DNA of 64,000 bases from Streptomyces anulatus (GCF_014650675.1 NZ_BMVK01000005.1:478032-542031); one strand, 5' to 3'; numbered from the stretch's first letter, positions 34,187 through 43,791 are shown. The notes: generated by a model not told the origin, from the sequence alone. Program-made: numbers and translations.

Positions 34187-35686
34187 ATGACGGTGCATCA
34201 GCAGGCTTACGAAGTAGGGGCGTTCGCGCAGTACCTGCGGGATCTGGTGGCGCGCCTGGACCCCGGACGCGGCTGGTACGGGGTCTTCGCCCGGCGTGAC
34301 CCGGTCGGTATGCGGTCCTGCCTGGACGGGGTGGAGATCCCGCCCTGGGACGTGGTGGAGTCGCTGCTCGCGGACCTCGCCGCCCTGCACGGAGCCCGGT
34401 TCGCCGAGCAGGTCTCGGTCCGGGCCGCCGCGCTCTACTCCGCGTCCGCCGCCACCCACGACCGGCGGCCCGGCGGACGCCAGGAGCTCGTCCACCGGCT
34501 GGAGTTGATGGTCCGCGAGCAGCGCAGGGCGGCGGAACGCCTGCGCGGCGCGGAGGCCGGCGGTACCGGCCCGGCCGAACCGGAAGCGCTGGCCTGGGCC
34601 CGCGACGACCACGAACGGGCCACCGCCCGCTGCGCCGAACTGCGGGGGCGGCTGGCGGCCGTGGCGGTCCCCGAGGGCTGGTTCCGGGAGGAGGGCTCCG
34701 ACGAGCGGGGGGCGGGGACCGTCATCGCTCCCGGGCCGCTCGCCGGGACCGTCGAGTTGCCCGCAGTGGGTGCCGGGGTGCCTGCCGGGACTGCCGGGCC
34801 GACCGTCGGGCCTGCCTGGTCGGTCAGGGTCCCCCGGTCGCGTGCCGAGGCCCCGGACGCGGCGGCCGGGCATCCGCGTCCCGGAGGGGCTGGGAACGGC
34901 GACGGATCCCCGGCTGACGCCCCCGCCCCCGCCCCCCGGCGCAGGAAGCCGCGGGGCGCCCGGTTCGCCGGTCTGGAGGTGGACGAGGAGGAGGCCGGCT
35001 ACGCGCCCTCGCCGCTGCCCGGTCCGCCCGTGCCCTCCCGCTCGGGCCCGCCCGCCCCGCGCGGCGCCCGCTTCGGCGGTGGGGCGGGGGAGGAGGGGCG
35101 CGAGGGCCGGGACGCGGCCGGGCGGGACCGTGCGCCGGACGCCCTGCCGGATCCGGCCGCCGGGCAGGCCGTGGCCGGGGCCGTCGCCCAGCTGATCCGG
35201 CTGCGTGCCGAGGGTCGCAGCGGTGAGGCGCACGTGGTGCTCTGCGAGGTCGCGGCCTGGCCCGCGCCCCGGCTGCCGGTGCTCGCGGTCGCCCTGCACC
35301 GAGCCGGGCTCGCCGCCGACTGGACGACCCTGCTCTGGGAGGTGTCCTCGCTGCCGCCCGCCGGATTCGCCGCCGCGGCGGGCGCGCTGGCCGCCGCCGG
35401 GCGCGAGGCGGACTGCGGGCTCCTGCTGCGCCAGGGCGTCGCCCGGCCCGCCGCCGGGGTGGCCGAGGCGGTGCTCGTCCTGGACCGCGCCGGCCGGGAG
35501 CGGGAGGCGCGGGACCTGCTCGGCGCCTTCGTCCGCGTACGCACTCCGCAGGAGGCCGCCGAGCTGGCCGGGACCGGCGGGACCCGGCTGTTGCCGCTCC
35601 TTCTGGCGGCGGCCCGCGAGGTGTCGGTGGAGCGGGAGTGGGACCTGGTGCACGCGTTGCGGGTGGCGGGCGTGCCCGGCGTCTGA
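34187..35686 (+). CDS. Large Ala/Gly/Pro-rich protein of unknown function
   Basis: The 499-residue product is of a type often mislabelled as tegument-like in Streptomyces. Residues 1-130 look folded (EVGAFAQYLRDLVARLDPGRGWYGVFARRDPVGM, then helical VHRLELMVREQRRAAERLR). About 165-320 is a disordered Pro/Gly/Arg-rich linker. The last 170 residues are helical, with repeated hydrophobic units of the form VALHRAGLAADWTTLLWEVSSL and ALAAAGREADCGLLLRQGV, suggestive of alpha-solenoid packing. I start at the ATG at 34187 with GAGGG upstream; the frame is open further back but overlaps the F420 gene. It is cytosolic, with no assignable function. Confidence 0.72.
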   Translation: MTVHQQAYEVGAFAQYLRDLVARLDPGRGWYGVFARRDPVGMRSCLDGVEIPPWDVVESLLADLAALHGARFAEQVSVRAAALYSASAATHDRRPGGRQELVHRLELMVREQRRAAERLRGAEAGGTGPAEPEALAWARDDHERATARCAELRGRLAAVAVPEGWFREEGSDERGAGTVIAPGPLAGTVELPAVGAGVPAGTAGPTVGPAWSVRVPRSRAEAPDAAAGHPRPGGAGNGDGSPADAPAPAPRRRKPRGARFAGLEVDEEEAGYAPSPLPGPPVPSRSGPPAPRGARFGGGAGEEGREGRDAAGRDRAPDALPDPAAGQAVAGAVAQLIRLRAEGRSGEAHVVLCEVAAWPAPRLPVLAVALHRAGLAADWTTLLWEVSSLPPAGFAAAAGALAAAGREADCGLLLRQGVARPAAGVAEAVLVLDRAGREREARDLLGAFVRVRTPQEAAELAGTGGTRLLPLLLAAAREVSVEREWDLVHALRVAGVPGV

Positions 35687-35836
35687 GGTCCCCGGGGGAG
35701 CCCGGAACACCACCGGTGATCGGGGCCGTGTCCGTTGTGGACCGGTCGGGTGCGAAACATGATCGACTCCGCCGGTTCACGGCGATGGTCTTGCCCCGCC
35801 GGACGGAGGGGCTTACGTTCTCCATCCATGCACCGA

Positions 35837-35860
35837 TCTACGTGCGTAGAAAACGCGTAG
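35837..35860 (+). promoter_or_regulatory. Putative operator of the pyrimidine-catabolism operon
   Basis: TCTACG (35837-35842) and CGTAGA (35845-35850) form an inverted repeat around TG, and CGTAG recurs at 35856-35860. The group lies 34 bp before the first gene of the operon, where a repressor or activator would act. No regulator gene is adjacent in the window. Confidence 0.45.
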
Positions 35861-35893
35861 AGGCTCTCTGACGCCGCGTCGAAGGAGCAGCTC

Positions 35894-36736
35894 ATGTCCC
35901 ACGTCGTACGCGCCGCACTCGTCCAGGCGACCTGGACCGGCGACACCGAATCCATGATCGCCAAGCACGAGGAGCACGCGCGCGAGGCCGCCCGGCAGGG
36001 CGCGAAGATCATCGGCTTCCAGGAGGTGTTCAACGCCCCCTACTTCTGCCAGGTACAGGAGCCCGAGCACTACCGCTGGGCCGAGCCGGTCCCGGACGGG
36101 CCGACCGTGAAGCGGATGCAGGACCTGGCCCGCGAGACCGGCATGGTGATCGTCGTCCCGGTCTTCGAGATCGAGCAGTCCGGCTTCTACTACAACACCG
36201 CGGCCGTGATCGACGCCGACGGCTCGTACCTCGGCAAGTACCGCAAGCACCACATCCCGCAGGTCAAGGGGTTCTGGGAGAAGTACTACTTCAAGCCCGG
36301 CAACGCCGGCTGGCCGGTCTTCGACACCGCGGTCGGCAAGGTCGGCGTGTACATCTGCTACGACCGGCACTTCCCCGAAGGCTGGCGTCAACTCGGCCTT
36401 GGCGGTGCCCAGTTGGTGTACAACCCCTCGGCCACCTCGCGCGGACTCTCCAGCCACCTCTGGCAGCTGGAGCAGCCGGCCTCCGCCGTCGCCAACGAGT
36501 ACTTCGTCGCCGCGATCAACCGGGTCGGCCAGGAGGAGTACGGCGACAACGACTTCTACGGCACCAGCTACTTCGTCGACCCGCGCGGCCAGTTCGTCGG
36601 GGACGTGGCCAGCGACAAGGAAGAAGAACTCCTCGTCCGTGACCTGGACTTCGACCTGATCGAGGAAGTCCGCCAGCAGTGGGCCTTCTACCGGGACCGA
36701 CGGCCCGACGCCTACGACGGGCTGGTGGAGCCGTGA
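35894..36736 (+). CDS. Nitrilase-superfamily amidohydrolase (beta-ureidopropionase-like)
   Basis: The 280-residue enzyme has the Glu-Lys-Cys triad: FQEVFNAPYF, KYRKHHIPQ and VGVYICYDRHFPEGWR. The sequence style matches N-carbamoyl-beta-alanine/N-carbamoylputrescine amidohydrolases. With the dihydropyrimidinase two genes on, the likely reaction is hydrolysis of N-carbamoyl-beta-alanine (or another N-carbamoyl amino acid) to amine, CO2 and ammonia. The start has GAAGGAG 8 bases upstream. The stop overlaps the aminotransferase start by 4 nt (GTGA). Confidence 0.9.
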   Translation: MSHVVRAALVQATWTGDTESMIAKHEEHAREAARQGAKIIGFQEVFNAPYFCQVQEPEHYRWAEPVPDGPTVKRMQDLARETGMVIVVPVFEIEQSGFYYNTAAVIDADGSYLGKYRKHHIPQVKGFWEKYYFKPGNAGWPVFDTAVGKVGVYICYDRHFPEGWRQLGLGGAQLVYNPSATSRGLSSHLWQLEQPASAVANEYFVAAINRVGQEEYGDNDFYGTSYFVDPRGQFVGDVASDKEEELLVRDLDFDLIEEVRQQWAFYRDRRPDAYDGLVEP

Positions 36737-38016
36737 CCGGACTGCACGAGCGCCACCTCGCCGTCAGCCCCGAGTGGCTGGCCCTCTACTACCGCCACCC
36801 CCTGGAACTCACCCACGGCGAGGGCCGCCACGTCTGGGACGCGGACGGCAACCGCTACCTGGACTTCTTCGGCGGCATCCTCACCACGATGACCGCACAC
36901 GCCCTGCCCGAGGTGACCAAGGCGGTCGCCGAACAGGCCGGGCGGATCATCCACTCCTCCACCCTCTACCTCAACCGCCCCATGGTGGAGATGGCCGAGC
37001 GGATCGCCACCCTCTCCGGCATCCCCGACGCCCGGGTCTTCTTCACCACCTCCGGCACCGAGGCCAACGACACCGCGCTGCTGCTCGCGACCGCGTACCG
37101 CCGCTCCAACCAGATCCTCGCGATGCGCAACAGCTACCACGGCCGGTCCTTCTCCACGGTCTCCATCACCGGCAACCAGGCCTGGTCGCCCACGAGTCTG
37201 TCCCCGCTCCAGACCCTGTACGTCCACGGCGGCGTCCGCAGCCGGGGCCCGTACGCCGAGTTGAGCGACGAGCGGTTCATCCAGGCCTGCGTCGCCGACC
37301 TGGAGGACCTCCTCGGGCACACCCGCCGGCCGGCCGCCCTGATCGCCGAACCCGTCCAGGGCGTCGGCGGCTTCACCTCGCCGCCCGACGGCCTCTTCGC
37401 CGCGTTCCGGGAGGTCCTGGACCGGCACGGGGTGCTGTGGATCTCGGACGAGGTGCAGACCGGCTGGGGCCGTACCGGCGACCACTTCTGGGGCTGGCAG
37501 GCGCACGCCGAGCACGGGCCGCCGGACATCCTCACCTTCGCCAAGGGCATCGGCAACGGCATGTCGGTCGGGGGCGTGGTGGCCCGCGCCGAGGTGATGA
37601 ACTGCCTCGACGCCAACTCCATCTCCACCTTTGGCGGTTCGCCGATCACCATGGCCGCGTCGCTCGCCAACCTCTCGTACCTCCTGGAGCACGACCTCCA
37701 GGGCAACGCGCGGCGCGTCGGCGGGCTCCTCATCGAACGGCTGCGAGGCGTCACCGCCGCTTCGCCCGCCGTGCGCGAGGTGCGCGGCCGGGGCCTGATG
37801 ATCGGCATCGAGCTGGTGAAGCCCGGTACCGACGAGGCCGACCCGGAGGCCGCAGCGGCCGTCCTCGAAGCGGCCCGCGCCGGCGGGCTGCTCCTCGGCA
37901 AGGGCGGCGGCCACGACACCAGCGTCCTCAGGATCGCCCCGCCGCTGACCCTGACCGTCGCCGAGGCCGAGGAAGGCGCGGCGATCCTCGCGGACGCCCT
38001 GCACGCGGCGGGCTGA
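36733..38016 (+). CDS. Class III aminotransferase (beta-alanine/AGXT2-like)
   Basis: The 427-residue PLP enzyme has the fold-type I class III hallmarks: FFTTSGTEANDTALLLA, LWISDEVQTGWGRTGDHFWGW and the PLP lysine in LTFAKGIGNG. I take the GTG at 36733, which overlaps the previous stop. In this setting it would transaminate the beta-alanine or beta-aminoisobutyrate released by the upstream amidohydrolase. The related alanine-glyoxylate type is a possible alternative. Confidence 0.9.
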   Translation: MTGLHERHLAVSPEWLALYYRHPLELTHGEGRHVWDADGNRYLDFFGGILTTMTAHALPEVTKAVAEQAGRIIHSSTLYLNRPMVEMAERIATLSGIPDARVFFTTSGTEANDTALLLATAYRRSNQILAMRNSYHGRSFSTVSITGNQAWSPTSLSPLQTLYVHGGVRSRGPYAELSDERFIQACVADLEDLLGHTRRPAALIAEPVQGVGGFTSPPDGLFAAFREVLDRHGVLWISDEVQTGWGRTGDHFWGWQAHAEHGPPDILTFAKGIGNGMSVGGVVARAEVMNCLDANSISTFGGSPITMAASLANLSYLLEHDLQGNARRVGGLLIERLRGVTAASPAVREVRGRGLMIGIELVKPGTDEADPEAAAAVLEAARAGGLLLGKGGGHDTSVLRIAPPLTLTVAEAEEGAAILADALHAAG

Positions 38017-38116
38017 CCCCCGCCCGGCGGGGCACGTACGTATACGAACCGCGCGGGGCGGCCCCCGCCGCACGCCCGGAGGGCCGGCGGGGACGCCCCG
38101 AGTTAAGGAGACACCC

Positions 38117-39517
38117 ATGAGCCGCACCGTCATCCACGGTGGTCTGGTCATCACCGCGTCCGACGAGATCCACGCCGACGTGCTCGTCGAGGGTGGCCGG
38201 ATCGCCGCCCTCGCCGCCCACGGAACCGACGCCGCCGAGAGCTGGAGCGCCGACCGGCGGATCGACGCGACGGGCAAGTACGTCATCCCGGGCGGCGTCG
38301 ACGGGCACACCCACATGGAGATGCCGTTCGGCGGGACGTACGCCGCCGACACCTTCGAGACCGGCACCAGGGCCGCCGCCTGGGGCGGCACCACCACCAT
38401 CGTCGACTTCGCGATCCAGAGCGTGGGCCGCTCCCTGCGCGAAGGGCTCGACGCCTGGTACGCCAAGGCCGACGGCAACTGCGCCATCGACTACGCCTTC
38501 CACATGATCCTCGCCGACGTGAACCCCTCCTCGCTCAAGGAGATGGACCACCTCGTCTCCGAAGGGGTCACCTCCTTCAAGCTGTTCATGGCCTACCCCG
38601 GCGTCTTCTACAGCGACGACGGCCAGATCCTGCGCGCCATGCAACGGGCCGCCGGCAACGGCGGACTGATCATGATGCACGCGGAGAACGGCATCGCCAT
38701 CGACGTCCTGGTCGAGCAGGCGCTCGCCGAGGGCCGTACCGACCCCCGCTACCACGGGGACGTCCGCAAGGTCGCCCTGGAGGCCGAGGCCACCCACCGC
38801 GCCGTGCAGCTCGCCCGGGTCGCCGGGTCACCCCTCTACGTCGTCCACGTCTCCGCCGACGAGGCCGTGGCGGAGATCGCCGCCGCCCGCCACAAGGGCC
38901 TCCCCGTCTTCGGCGAGACCTGCCCGCAGTACCTGTTCCTGTCCACCGACAACCTCGCCGAGCCCGACTTCGAGGGCGCCAAGTACGTCTGTTCCACCCC
39001 GCTGCGCCCCAAGGAGCACCAGGAAGCCCTGTGGCGGGGCCTGCGGAACAACGAACTCCAGGTCGTCTCCACCGACCACTGCCCCTTCTGCTTCTCGGGT
39101 CAGAAGGAGATGGGCCGAGGCGACTTCTCCAAGATCCCCAACGGTATGCCGGGCGTCGAGCACCGCATGGACCTGCTGCACCAGGCCGTCGTGGACGGGC
39201 ACATCACCCGCCGCCGCTGGATCGAGATCGCCTGCGCCTCCCCGGCCCGGATGTTCGGCCTCTACCCGAAGAAGGGCACCATCGCCCCGGGCGCCGACGC
39301 CGACATCGTCATCTACGACCCGGCCGCCGAGCAGACCCTCTCCGCCGAGACCCACCACATGAACGTCGACTACTCGGCGTACGAGGGCAAACGCATCACC
39401 GGCCAGGTCGAGACCGTGCTCTCGCGCGGTGAACTCGTCATCGAAGGACGGAAGTTCACCGGCCGCGCCGGGCACGGCATGTACACCCCCCGCGCCACCT
39501 GTCAGTACCTGGACTAG
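38117..39517 (+). CDS. hydA: Dihydropyrimidinase (hydantoinase)
   Basis: The 466-residue cyclic amidohydrolase has GVDGHTHMEMPFGG (HxH metal ligands), SFKLFMAYPG with the carboxylated Lys, MMHAENG and VVHVSADEA (His ligands) and VSTDHCPFC with the catalytic Asp. It opens dihydrouracil, dihydrothymine or hydantoins to N-carbamoyl amino acids, the step just before the upstream amidohydrolase. TAAGGAGA precedes the ATG. The length and motifs are standard for the family. Confidence 0.94.
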   Translation: MSRTVIHGGLVITASDEIHADVLVEGGRIAALAAHGTDAAESWSADRRIDATGKYVIPGGVDGHTHMEMPFGGTYAADTFETGTRAAAWGGTTTIVDFAIQSVGRSLREGLDAWYAKADGNCAIDYAFHMILADVNPSSLKEMDHLVSEGVTSFKLFMAYPGVFYSDDGQILRAMQRAAGNGGLIMMHAENGIAIDVLVEQALAEGRTDPRYHGDVRKVALEAEATHRAVQLARVAGSPLYVVHVSADEAVAEIAAARHKGLPVFGETCPQYLFLSTDNLAEPDFEGAKYVCSTPLRPKEHQEALWRGLRNNELQVVSTDHCPFCFSGQKEMGRGDFSKIPNGMPGVEHRMDLLHQAVVDGHITRRRWIEIACASPARMFGLYPKKGTIAPGADADIVIYDPAAEQTLSAETHHMNVDYSAYEGKRITGQVETVLSRGELVIEGRKFTGRAGHGMYTPRATCQYLD

Positions 39518-39529
39518 GAGATCCCGCCC

Positions 39530-40531
39530 ATGGACTTCGGACTCGTCCTCCAGACGGACCCGCCCGCCTCCGCCGTCGTCGGCCTGATGCGGCGTGCCGA
39601 ACGCAACGGCTTCCGCTACGGCTGGACCTTCGATTCGGCGGTGCTCTGGCAGGAGCCGTTCGTCATCTACAGCCGCATCCTGGAGCACACGGAGAAGCTG
39701 ACCGTGGGCCCGATGGTCACCAACCCGGGCACCCGCACCTGGGAGGTCACCGCCTCCACCTTCGCCACCCTCAACGACATGTACGGCAACCGCACCGTCT
39801 GCGGCATCGGGCGCGGCGACTCCGCGATGCGCGTCGCGGGCCGCAGGCCCAACACCCTGGCCCGCCTCGGCGAGGCCATCGACGTCATCCGGGACCTCGC
39901 CGAGGGCCGGGAGGCGACGGTCGACGGACAGCCGTTGCAGATCCCGTGGGTGAAGGACGGGCGGCTGCCGGTGTGGATGGCGGCGTACGGGCCCAAGGCC
40001 CTGGCCCTCGCCGGGCAGAAGGCCGACGGCTTCATCCTCCAGCTCGCCGACCCCTTCCTCACCGAGTGGATGATCAAGGCGGTACGGGACGCGGCCTCCG
40101 ACGCCGGACGGGACCCGGACTCCGTCACCATCTGCGTCGCCGCCCCCGCCTACGTCGGCGACGACCTCGACCACGCCCGGGAGCAGTGCCGCTGGTTCGG
40201 CGGGATGGTCGGCAACCACGTGGCGGACCTGGTCGCCCGCTACGGCGAGCACTCCGGCCTGGTTCCCGAGGCGCTCACCGCGTACATCGCCGGACGCTCC
40301 GGGTACGACTACAGCCACCACGGGCGCACCGGCAACCCGGACACCGCCTTCGTCCCGGACGAGATCGTCGACCGGTTCTGTCTGCTCGGTCCCGCCGAGG
40401 CGCACATCGAGAAGCTCCAGGCGCTGCGGGACATGGGCGTCGACCAGTTCGCGCTGTACAACATGCACGACGCCCGGGAGGCGACCATCGACGCCTACGG
40501 GGCCGAGATCATCCCGGCCCTGACCGCCTGA
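39530..40531 (+). CDS. LLM-class F420-dependent oxidoreductase (TIGR03842-like)
   Basis: The 333-residue TIM-barrel protein is of the luciferase-like class: MDFGLVLQTDPPASAVVGLMRRAERNGFRYGWTFDSAVLWQEP at the start, then LTVGPMVTNPGTRTWEVTASTFATLNDMYGNRTVCGIGRGDSAMRVAGRRP. It regularly accompanies dihydropyrimidinase genes in Actinobacteria and may supply the reduced (dihydro) substrate or act on a related ring. That role is inferred from neighbourhood. It begins 12 nt after hydA with AGGAG. Confidence 0.87.
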   Translation: MDFGLVLQTDPPASAVVGLMRRAERNGFRYGWTFDSAVLWQEPFVIYSRILEHTEKLTVGPMVTNPGTRTWEVTASTFATLNDMYGNRTVCGIGRGDSAMRVAGRRPNTLARLGEAIDVIRDLAEGREATVDGQPLQIPWVKDGRLPVWMAAYGPKALALAGQKADGFILQLADPFLTEWMIKAVRDAASDAGRDPDSVTICVAAPAYVGDDLDHAREQCRWFGGMVGNHVADLVARYGEHSGLVPEALTAYIAGRSGYDYSHHGRTGNPDTAFVPDEIVDRFCLLGPAEAHIEKLQALRDMGVDQFALYNMHDAREATIDAYGAEIIPALTA

Positions 40532-40565
40532 CCGCCTGACGGCCTGCCTGACTTCCTGACGGCCT
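40522..40565. repeat. Degenerate 8-bp tandem repeat
   Basis: GACCGCCT occurs twice in tandem (40522-40537), followed by GACGGCCT, GCCT, GACTTCCT and GACGGCCT up to 40565. It overlaps the stop codon of the oxidoreductase gene (TGA at 40529-40531). It looks like slippage-born repetition with no evident role. Confidence 0.6.
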
Positions 40566-40653
40566 CCCCGTCCGGCCTTCCCCTCGCTGTCCGCACGCGT
40601 ACCGCCCGCACCGCCCCGCACGGCACCGCTCCCGAGCGAAGGGCCCGTCCGCC

Positions 40654-42213
40654 ATGACCGCCACCGTCCCACCCACCCCACCCACCCCACCGTCGTCCCC
40701 GTCCTCCCCGAGCGACGCGATATCCGGTCCGGCCGCCTCGGGCCGGGTCGAACTCGCCCACGGATACGTCCCCGACGATCCCCGCTTCGCCAACGACGAC
40801 CTGCTGCCCGTCCCGGTCGAACGGCGCACCTGGACGACGTACAACTTCGCGGCCCTGTGGATCGGCATGGCCCACAACATCCCGTCCTGGCTGCTCGCCT
40901 CCGGGCTGGTGGCGCTCGGCATGGACTGGAAACAGGCCGTGTTCACCATCGCGCTCGCCAATGTGATCGTGCTGGCCCCGATGCTGCTCACCGGGCACGC
41001 CGGGCCCAAGTACGGCATTCCCTTCCCGGTCCTGGCCCGCGCCTCCTTCGGGCTGCGCGGCGCCAACCTGCCCGCCCTGATCCGGGCCGCCGTCGCCTGC
41101 GCCTGGTTCGGCATCCAGACCTGGATCGGTGGCGTCGGCATCTTCACGCTGCTCGGCAAGCTCTTCGGCGGCTGGGCCGGCGCCGGGGAGATCGGCGGGC
41201 AGCCCTGGACGCTCTGGCTCTGCTTCGTCCTCTTCTGGGCCCTCGAACTGGCCATCATCTACCGGGGGATGGACACCCTGCGCCGCTTCGAGAACTGGGC
41301 GGCGCCCTTCGTCCTGGTCGGCGCCGTTGTCCTGCTCGTCTGGGTCGCGGTCAAGGCCGGCGGCTTCGGCCCGCTCCTGGACCAGCCGTCCGCGCTCGGC
41401 TGGGGCGCAGACTTCTGGCCGGTCTTCTTCCCCTCGTTGATGGGCATGATCGCCTTCTGGTCGACGCTCTCCCTCAACATCCCCGACTTCACCCGCTTCG
41501 GCGCGGGCCAACGCGCCCAGATCCGGGGGCAGTCGCTCGGGCTGCCGACCACCATGACGTTCTTCGCCCTGCTCTCGGTCTTCGTCACCTCCGGATCGCA
41601 GGCGGTGTACGGGGTGGCCATCTGGGACCCGGTCCAGCTCGTGGCCCGTACCGACAACGTCTTCGGGCTGGTCTTCGGCCTGGTCACCGTGCTGATCGCG
41701 ACGATCTCGGTGAACATCGCGGCGAACGTGGTCTCACCGGCGTACGACCTGGCGAACCTCGCGCCGAAGTTCATCAGCTTCCGGACCGGGGCGCTGATCA
41801 CGGGCGTGCTCGGGGTCGTAATCATGCCGTGGAAGCTCACGGAGACGCCCGAGCTGTACATCTTCACCTGGCTGGGCCTGGTCGGCGGGCTGCTCGGCAC
41901 CGTCGCGGGCATCCTGATCGCCGACTACTGGATCGTCCGCCGCACCGTCCTCGACCTGGCCGACCTGTACCGGCCCGGCGGCCGGTACTGGTACCGGGGT
42001 GGCTGGAACTGGCGGGCGGTAGTGGCGTTCGCGGTCGGCGGCGTCCTCGCGGTGGGCGGTTCGCACTCGGCTCCCGGGAAGGGGCCCTTCCCGGCCGACG
42101 GACTGATCCCGTTCCTGAAGCCGCTGGCCGACTACGGCTGGGCGGTCGGGCTGGCCTCCTCGCTGCTGCTGTACGTGGCGCTGACCCGCCGGGAGAGTCC
42201 GGCGACGGGCTGA
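40654..42213 (+). CDS. NCS1-family nucleobase/hydantoin:cation symporter
   Basis: The 519-residue transporter has about twelve membrane helices. FAALWIGMAHNIPSWLLASGLVALGMDWKQAV is the first NCS1 hallmark, FGIQTWIGGVGIF carries the Trp-Ile-Gly substrate region, and SLNIPDFTRFG is the conserved helix 8 region. It imports uracil, allantoin or hydantoins together with Na+ or H+. The position at the end of the pyrimidine-catabolism operon suggests it supplies the substrate. The first 30 residues are Pro/Thr/Ser-rich. Confidence 0.92.
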   Translation: MTATVPPTPPTPPSSPSSPSDAISGPAASGRVELAHGYVPDDPRFANDDLLPVPVERRTWTTYNFAALWIGMAHNIPSWLLASGLVALGMDWKQAVFTIALANVIVLAPMLLTGHAGPKYGIPFPVLARASFGLRGANLPALIRAAVACAWFGIQTWIGGVGIFTLLGKLFGGWAGAGEIGGQPWTLWLCFVLFWALELAIIYRGMDTLRRFENWAAPFVLVGAVVLLVWVAVKAGGFGPLLDQPSALGWGADFWPVFFPSLMGMIAFWSTLSLNIPDFTRFGAGQRAQIRGQSLGLPTTMTFFALLSVFVTSGSQAVYGVAIWDPVQLVARTDNVFGLVFGLVTVLIATISVNIAANVVSPAYDLANLAPKFISFRTGALITGVLGVVIMPWKLTETPELYIFTWLGLVGGLLGTVAGILIADYWIVRRTVLDLADLYRPGGRYWYRGGWNWRAVVAFAVGGVLAVGGSHSAPGKGPFPADGLIPFLKPLADYGWAVGLASSLLLYVALTRRESPATG

Positions 42214-42236
42214 GAGAGCGGCCCGGTTCGTCCGGG

Positions 42237-42267
42237 GCGGGCGCCCCGGCACGCCCGGGGCGCCCGC
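42237..42267. terminator. 13-bp bidirectional stem-loop
   Basis: The arms 42237-42249 and 42255-42267 pair exactly around a 5-nt loop, between the convergent transporter gene and a secreted-protein gene. Confidence 0.85.
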
Positions 42268-42277
42268 CGGGCGCGCT

Positions 42278-43039
42278 CTACACGGGAGAGATGCTGCGGC
42301 CCAGAAGGGCTGTGACGTCCACCGTCTCGTCCGCCGGGGGAGTGGCGCTGGGCACCGGCCGGTCGAAGCCGGAGAAGTCCACGGTCCCCTCCTCGCCGGC
42401 GTTCCGCACGGTGATCCGCACCGGGTACGGCGTGCCCTCGGCGGCCACATAGGCCGTCAGGCGTTCGCCGCTCTCGGCGCGGGTCACCGGAACGGCGGGC
42501 GCGCCGTTCACCTCGGTCTTCTCGCCCTTGGTCAGCGTGCCCCGGTCGGCGGTGCCGGCGTTGTCCGTGATCAGCTCGCGGAAGGTGTCGAGGTCGCAGA
42601 CCTCGGTGACACTGAGCAGCCGGGGGTCGTCCGCCGAGGCCTTCATGTAGCGGCCGTCGAGGATCGCGTCGAAGGTGGAGCCGCCGATCGGCACGTGCTC
42701 CTTCCAGAAGGCGGCATCCGGCTTCAGCCAGACGTCGTCGCCGCGCTTCACGATCTCCACCGAGCCTTCGTCGCCCATGTCGACCCCGCCCGTGCAGTTC
42801 CCCTCGCGGTCCAGCGTGAGGTCGAGGCGCATCTGCGGGCCGCTCCCGTCGAGGCTCCCGCGCGCGCTCAGATGCAGGGAGTCCACATCGAGCAGGGCGT
42901 CGCGCGAGCGTTCGGCGATCTCCTCGGCGCTCAGCGATTCGATGTCGTCGTCAGCCTGCGCGAGGGTGCCACCCGTCACGGTGAGAGCGACGGCCGCCGC
43001 AGCCGCGGCCGCCCGCGCGGCCCATCGGTGTCCGCTCAC
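42278..43039 (-). CDS. Secreted LolA/LppX-fold-like protein
   Basis: The 253-residue protein has a signal peptide (Ala-rich core, LTVTGGTLAQADD) without a lipobox Cys. The mature part, with RSRDALLDVDSLHLSARGSLDGSGPQMRLDLTLDREGNCTGGVDMGD and a later DDVWLKPDAAFWKEHV, follows the half-barrel pattern of LppX/LprG/LolA proteins that bind lipids. Two cysteines may form a disulfide. The GTG start follows GAGGAGGCGA. A lipid-carrier function is inferred from the fold impression only. Confidence 0.75.
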   Translation of the reverse strand: MSGHRWAARAAAAAAAVALTVTGGTLAQADDDIESLSAEEIAERSRDALLDVDSLHLSARGSLDGSGPQMRLDLTLDREGNCTGGVDMGDEGSVEIVKRGDDVWLKPDAAFWKEHVPIGGSTFDAILDGRYMKASADDPRLLSVTEVCDLDTFRELITDNAGTADRGTLTKGEKTEVNGAPAVPVTRAESGERLTAYVAAEGTPYPVRITVRNAGEEGTVDFSGFDRPVPSATPPADETVDVTALLGRSISPV

Positions 43040-43256
43040 GTCGCCTCCTCGGAAAAGCCCCGGTCAGGCCCGGCGATCCCTGGTGACCGGCACATTCGAG
43101 CGTACGCCGGGAGCGGGGGCGCCGCCCGGCGCGTGCACGGAGAGTGAAGCGCGGCGGTGTTTTCGGCCACGGAGCGTGGGCAAAGCTGCGGTGATCCCGC
43201 TCGGGATCACGCGACCCGCACCACCAGGACATCCGCACGCACCACGGAGGAGAACC

Positions 43257-43643
43257 ATGAACCTGTTCACGGGGACGAGGAGCAAGGGCAGCACGGCCAA
43301 GGGGAAGCGCTCCCGGTCCGCCCTGCTGGCGCTCGCCGCCGCGTCGACGACGGCCGCACTGGCGATCACGGTCGCCGCGCCCACCGCGACCGCCGCCCCG
43401 GGCGCGATTCCGCCCGGCCTCTCCTGCGACACCGGCAAGCACGCCATCGACGACTACACGGGCTTCGCACTCTGCAAGAACAACGGCAGCCAGACGCAGA
43501 CCTTCTGGGTCCACCTCGTCTGCGGCTGGTCCCCGGACGTCGACGGCAACCACGTCACCCTCAGGCCCGGCGAGTCCGGCCAGTCCACCGCCCACTGCGC
43601 GGGCCTCGGCACCGGCATCGGCGAGATCCACGTCCGCCCGTGA
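43257..43643 (+). CDS. Small secreted four-cysteine protein
   Basis: I do not recognise the family. The 128-residue precursor has a clear signal peptide cut near TATAAPG. The mature product of about 80 residues has four cysteines (SCDTG, LCKNN, VCGWS, HCAGL), enough for two disulfides. GGAGGAG precedes the ATG by four bases. It is divergent from the LppX-like gene and monocistronic. A small exported protein of this kind could be a binding or inhibitor protein, but nothing points to a partner. Confidence 0.78.
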   Translation: MNLFTGTRSKGSTAKGKRSRSALLALAAASTTAALAITVAAPTATAAPGAIPPGLSCDTGKHAIDDYTGFALCKNNGSQTQTFWVHLVCGWSPDVDGNHVTLRPGESGQSTAHCAGLGTGIGEIHVRP

Positions 43644-43791
43644 TCTAGGGCCTTGCGTTCGGGCCGGGCCGGACAACCGTTCCGGCCGGAACGGTTGAGC
43701 GTGCCGCCTCCTCTCGTTACCCTCCAGTAAGTACGTGTGGGCGCAGCCGGGACGACCGGTCGGCCCGCACCACGAGGGAGGCGGCACGCCC

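Noticed and set aside
40654..40740. CCCACCCCACC repeats at the start of the NCS1 gene
   Set aside because: They encode a Pro/Thr/Ser-rich N-terminus in frame; simple codon repetition and not a separate element.
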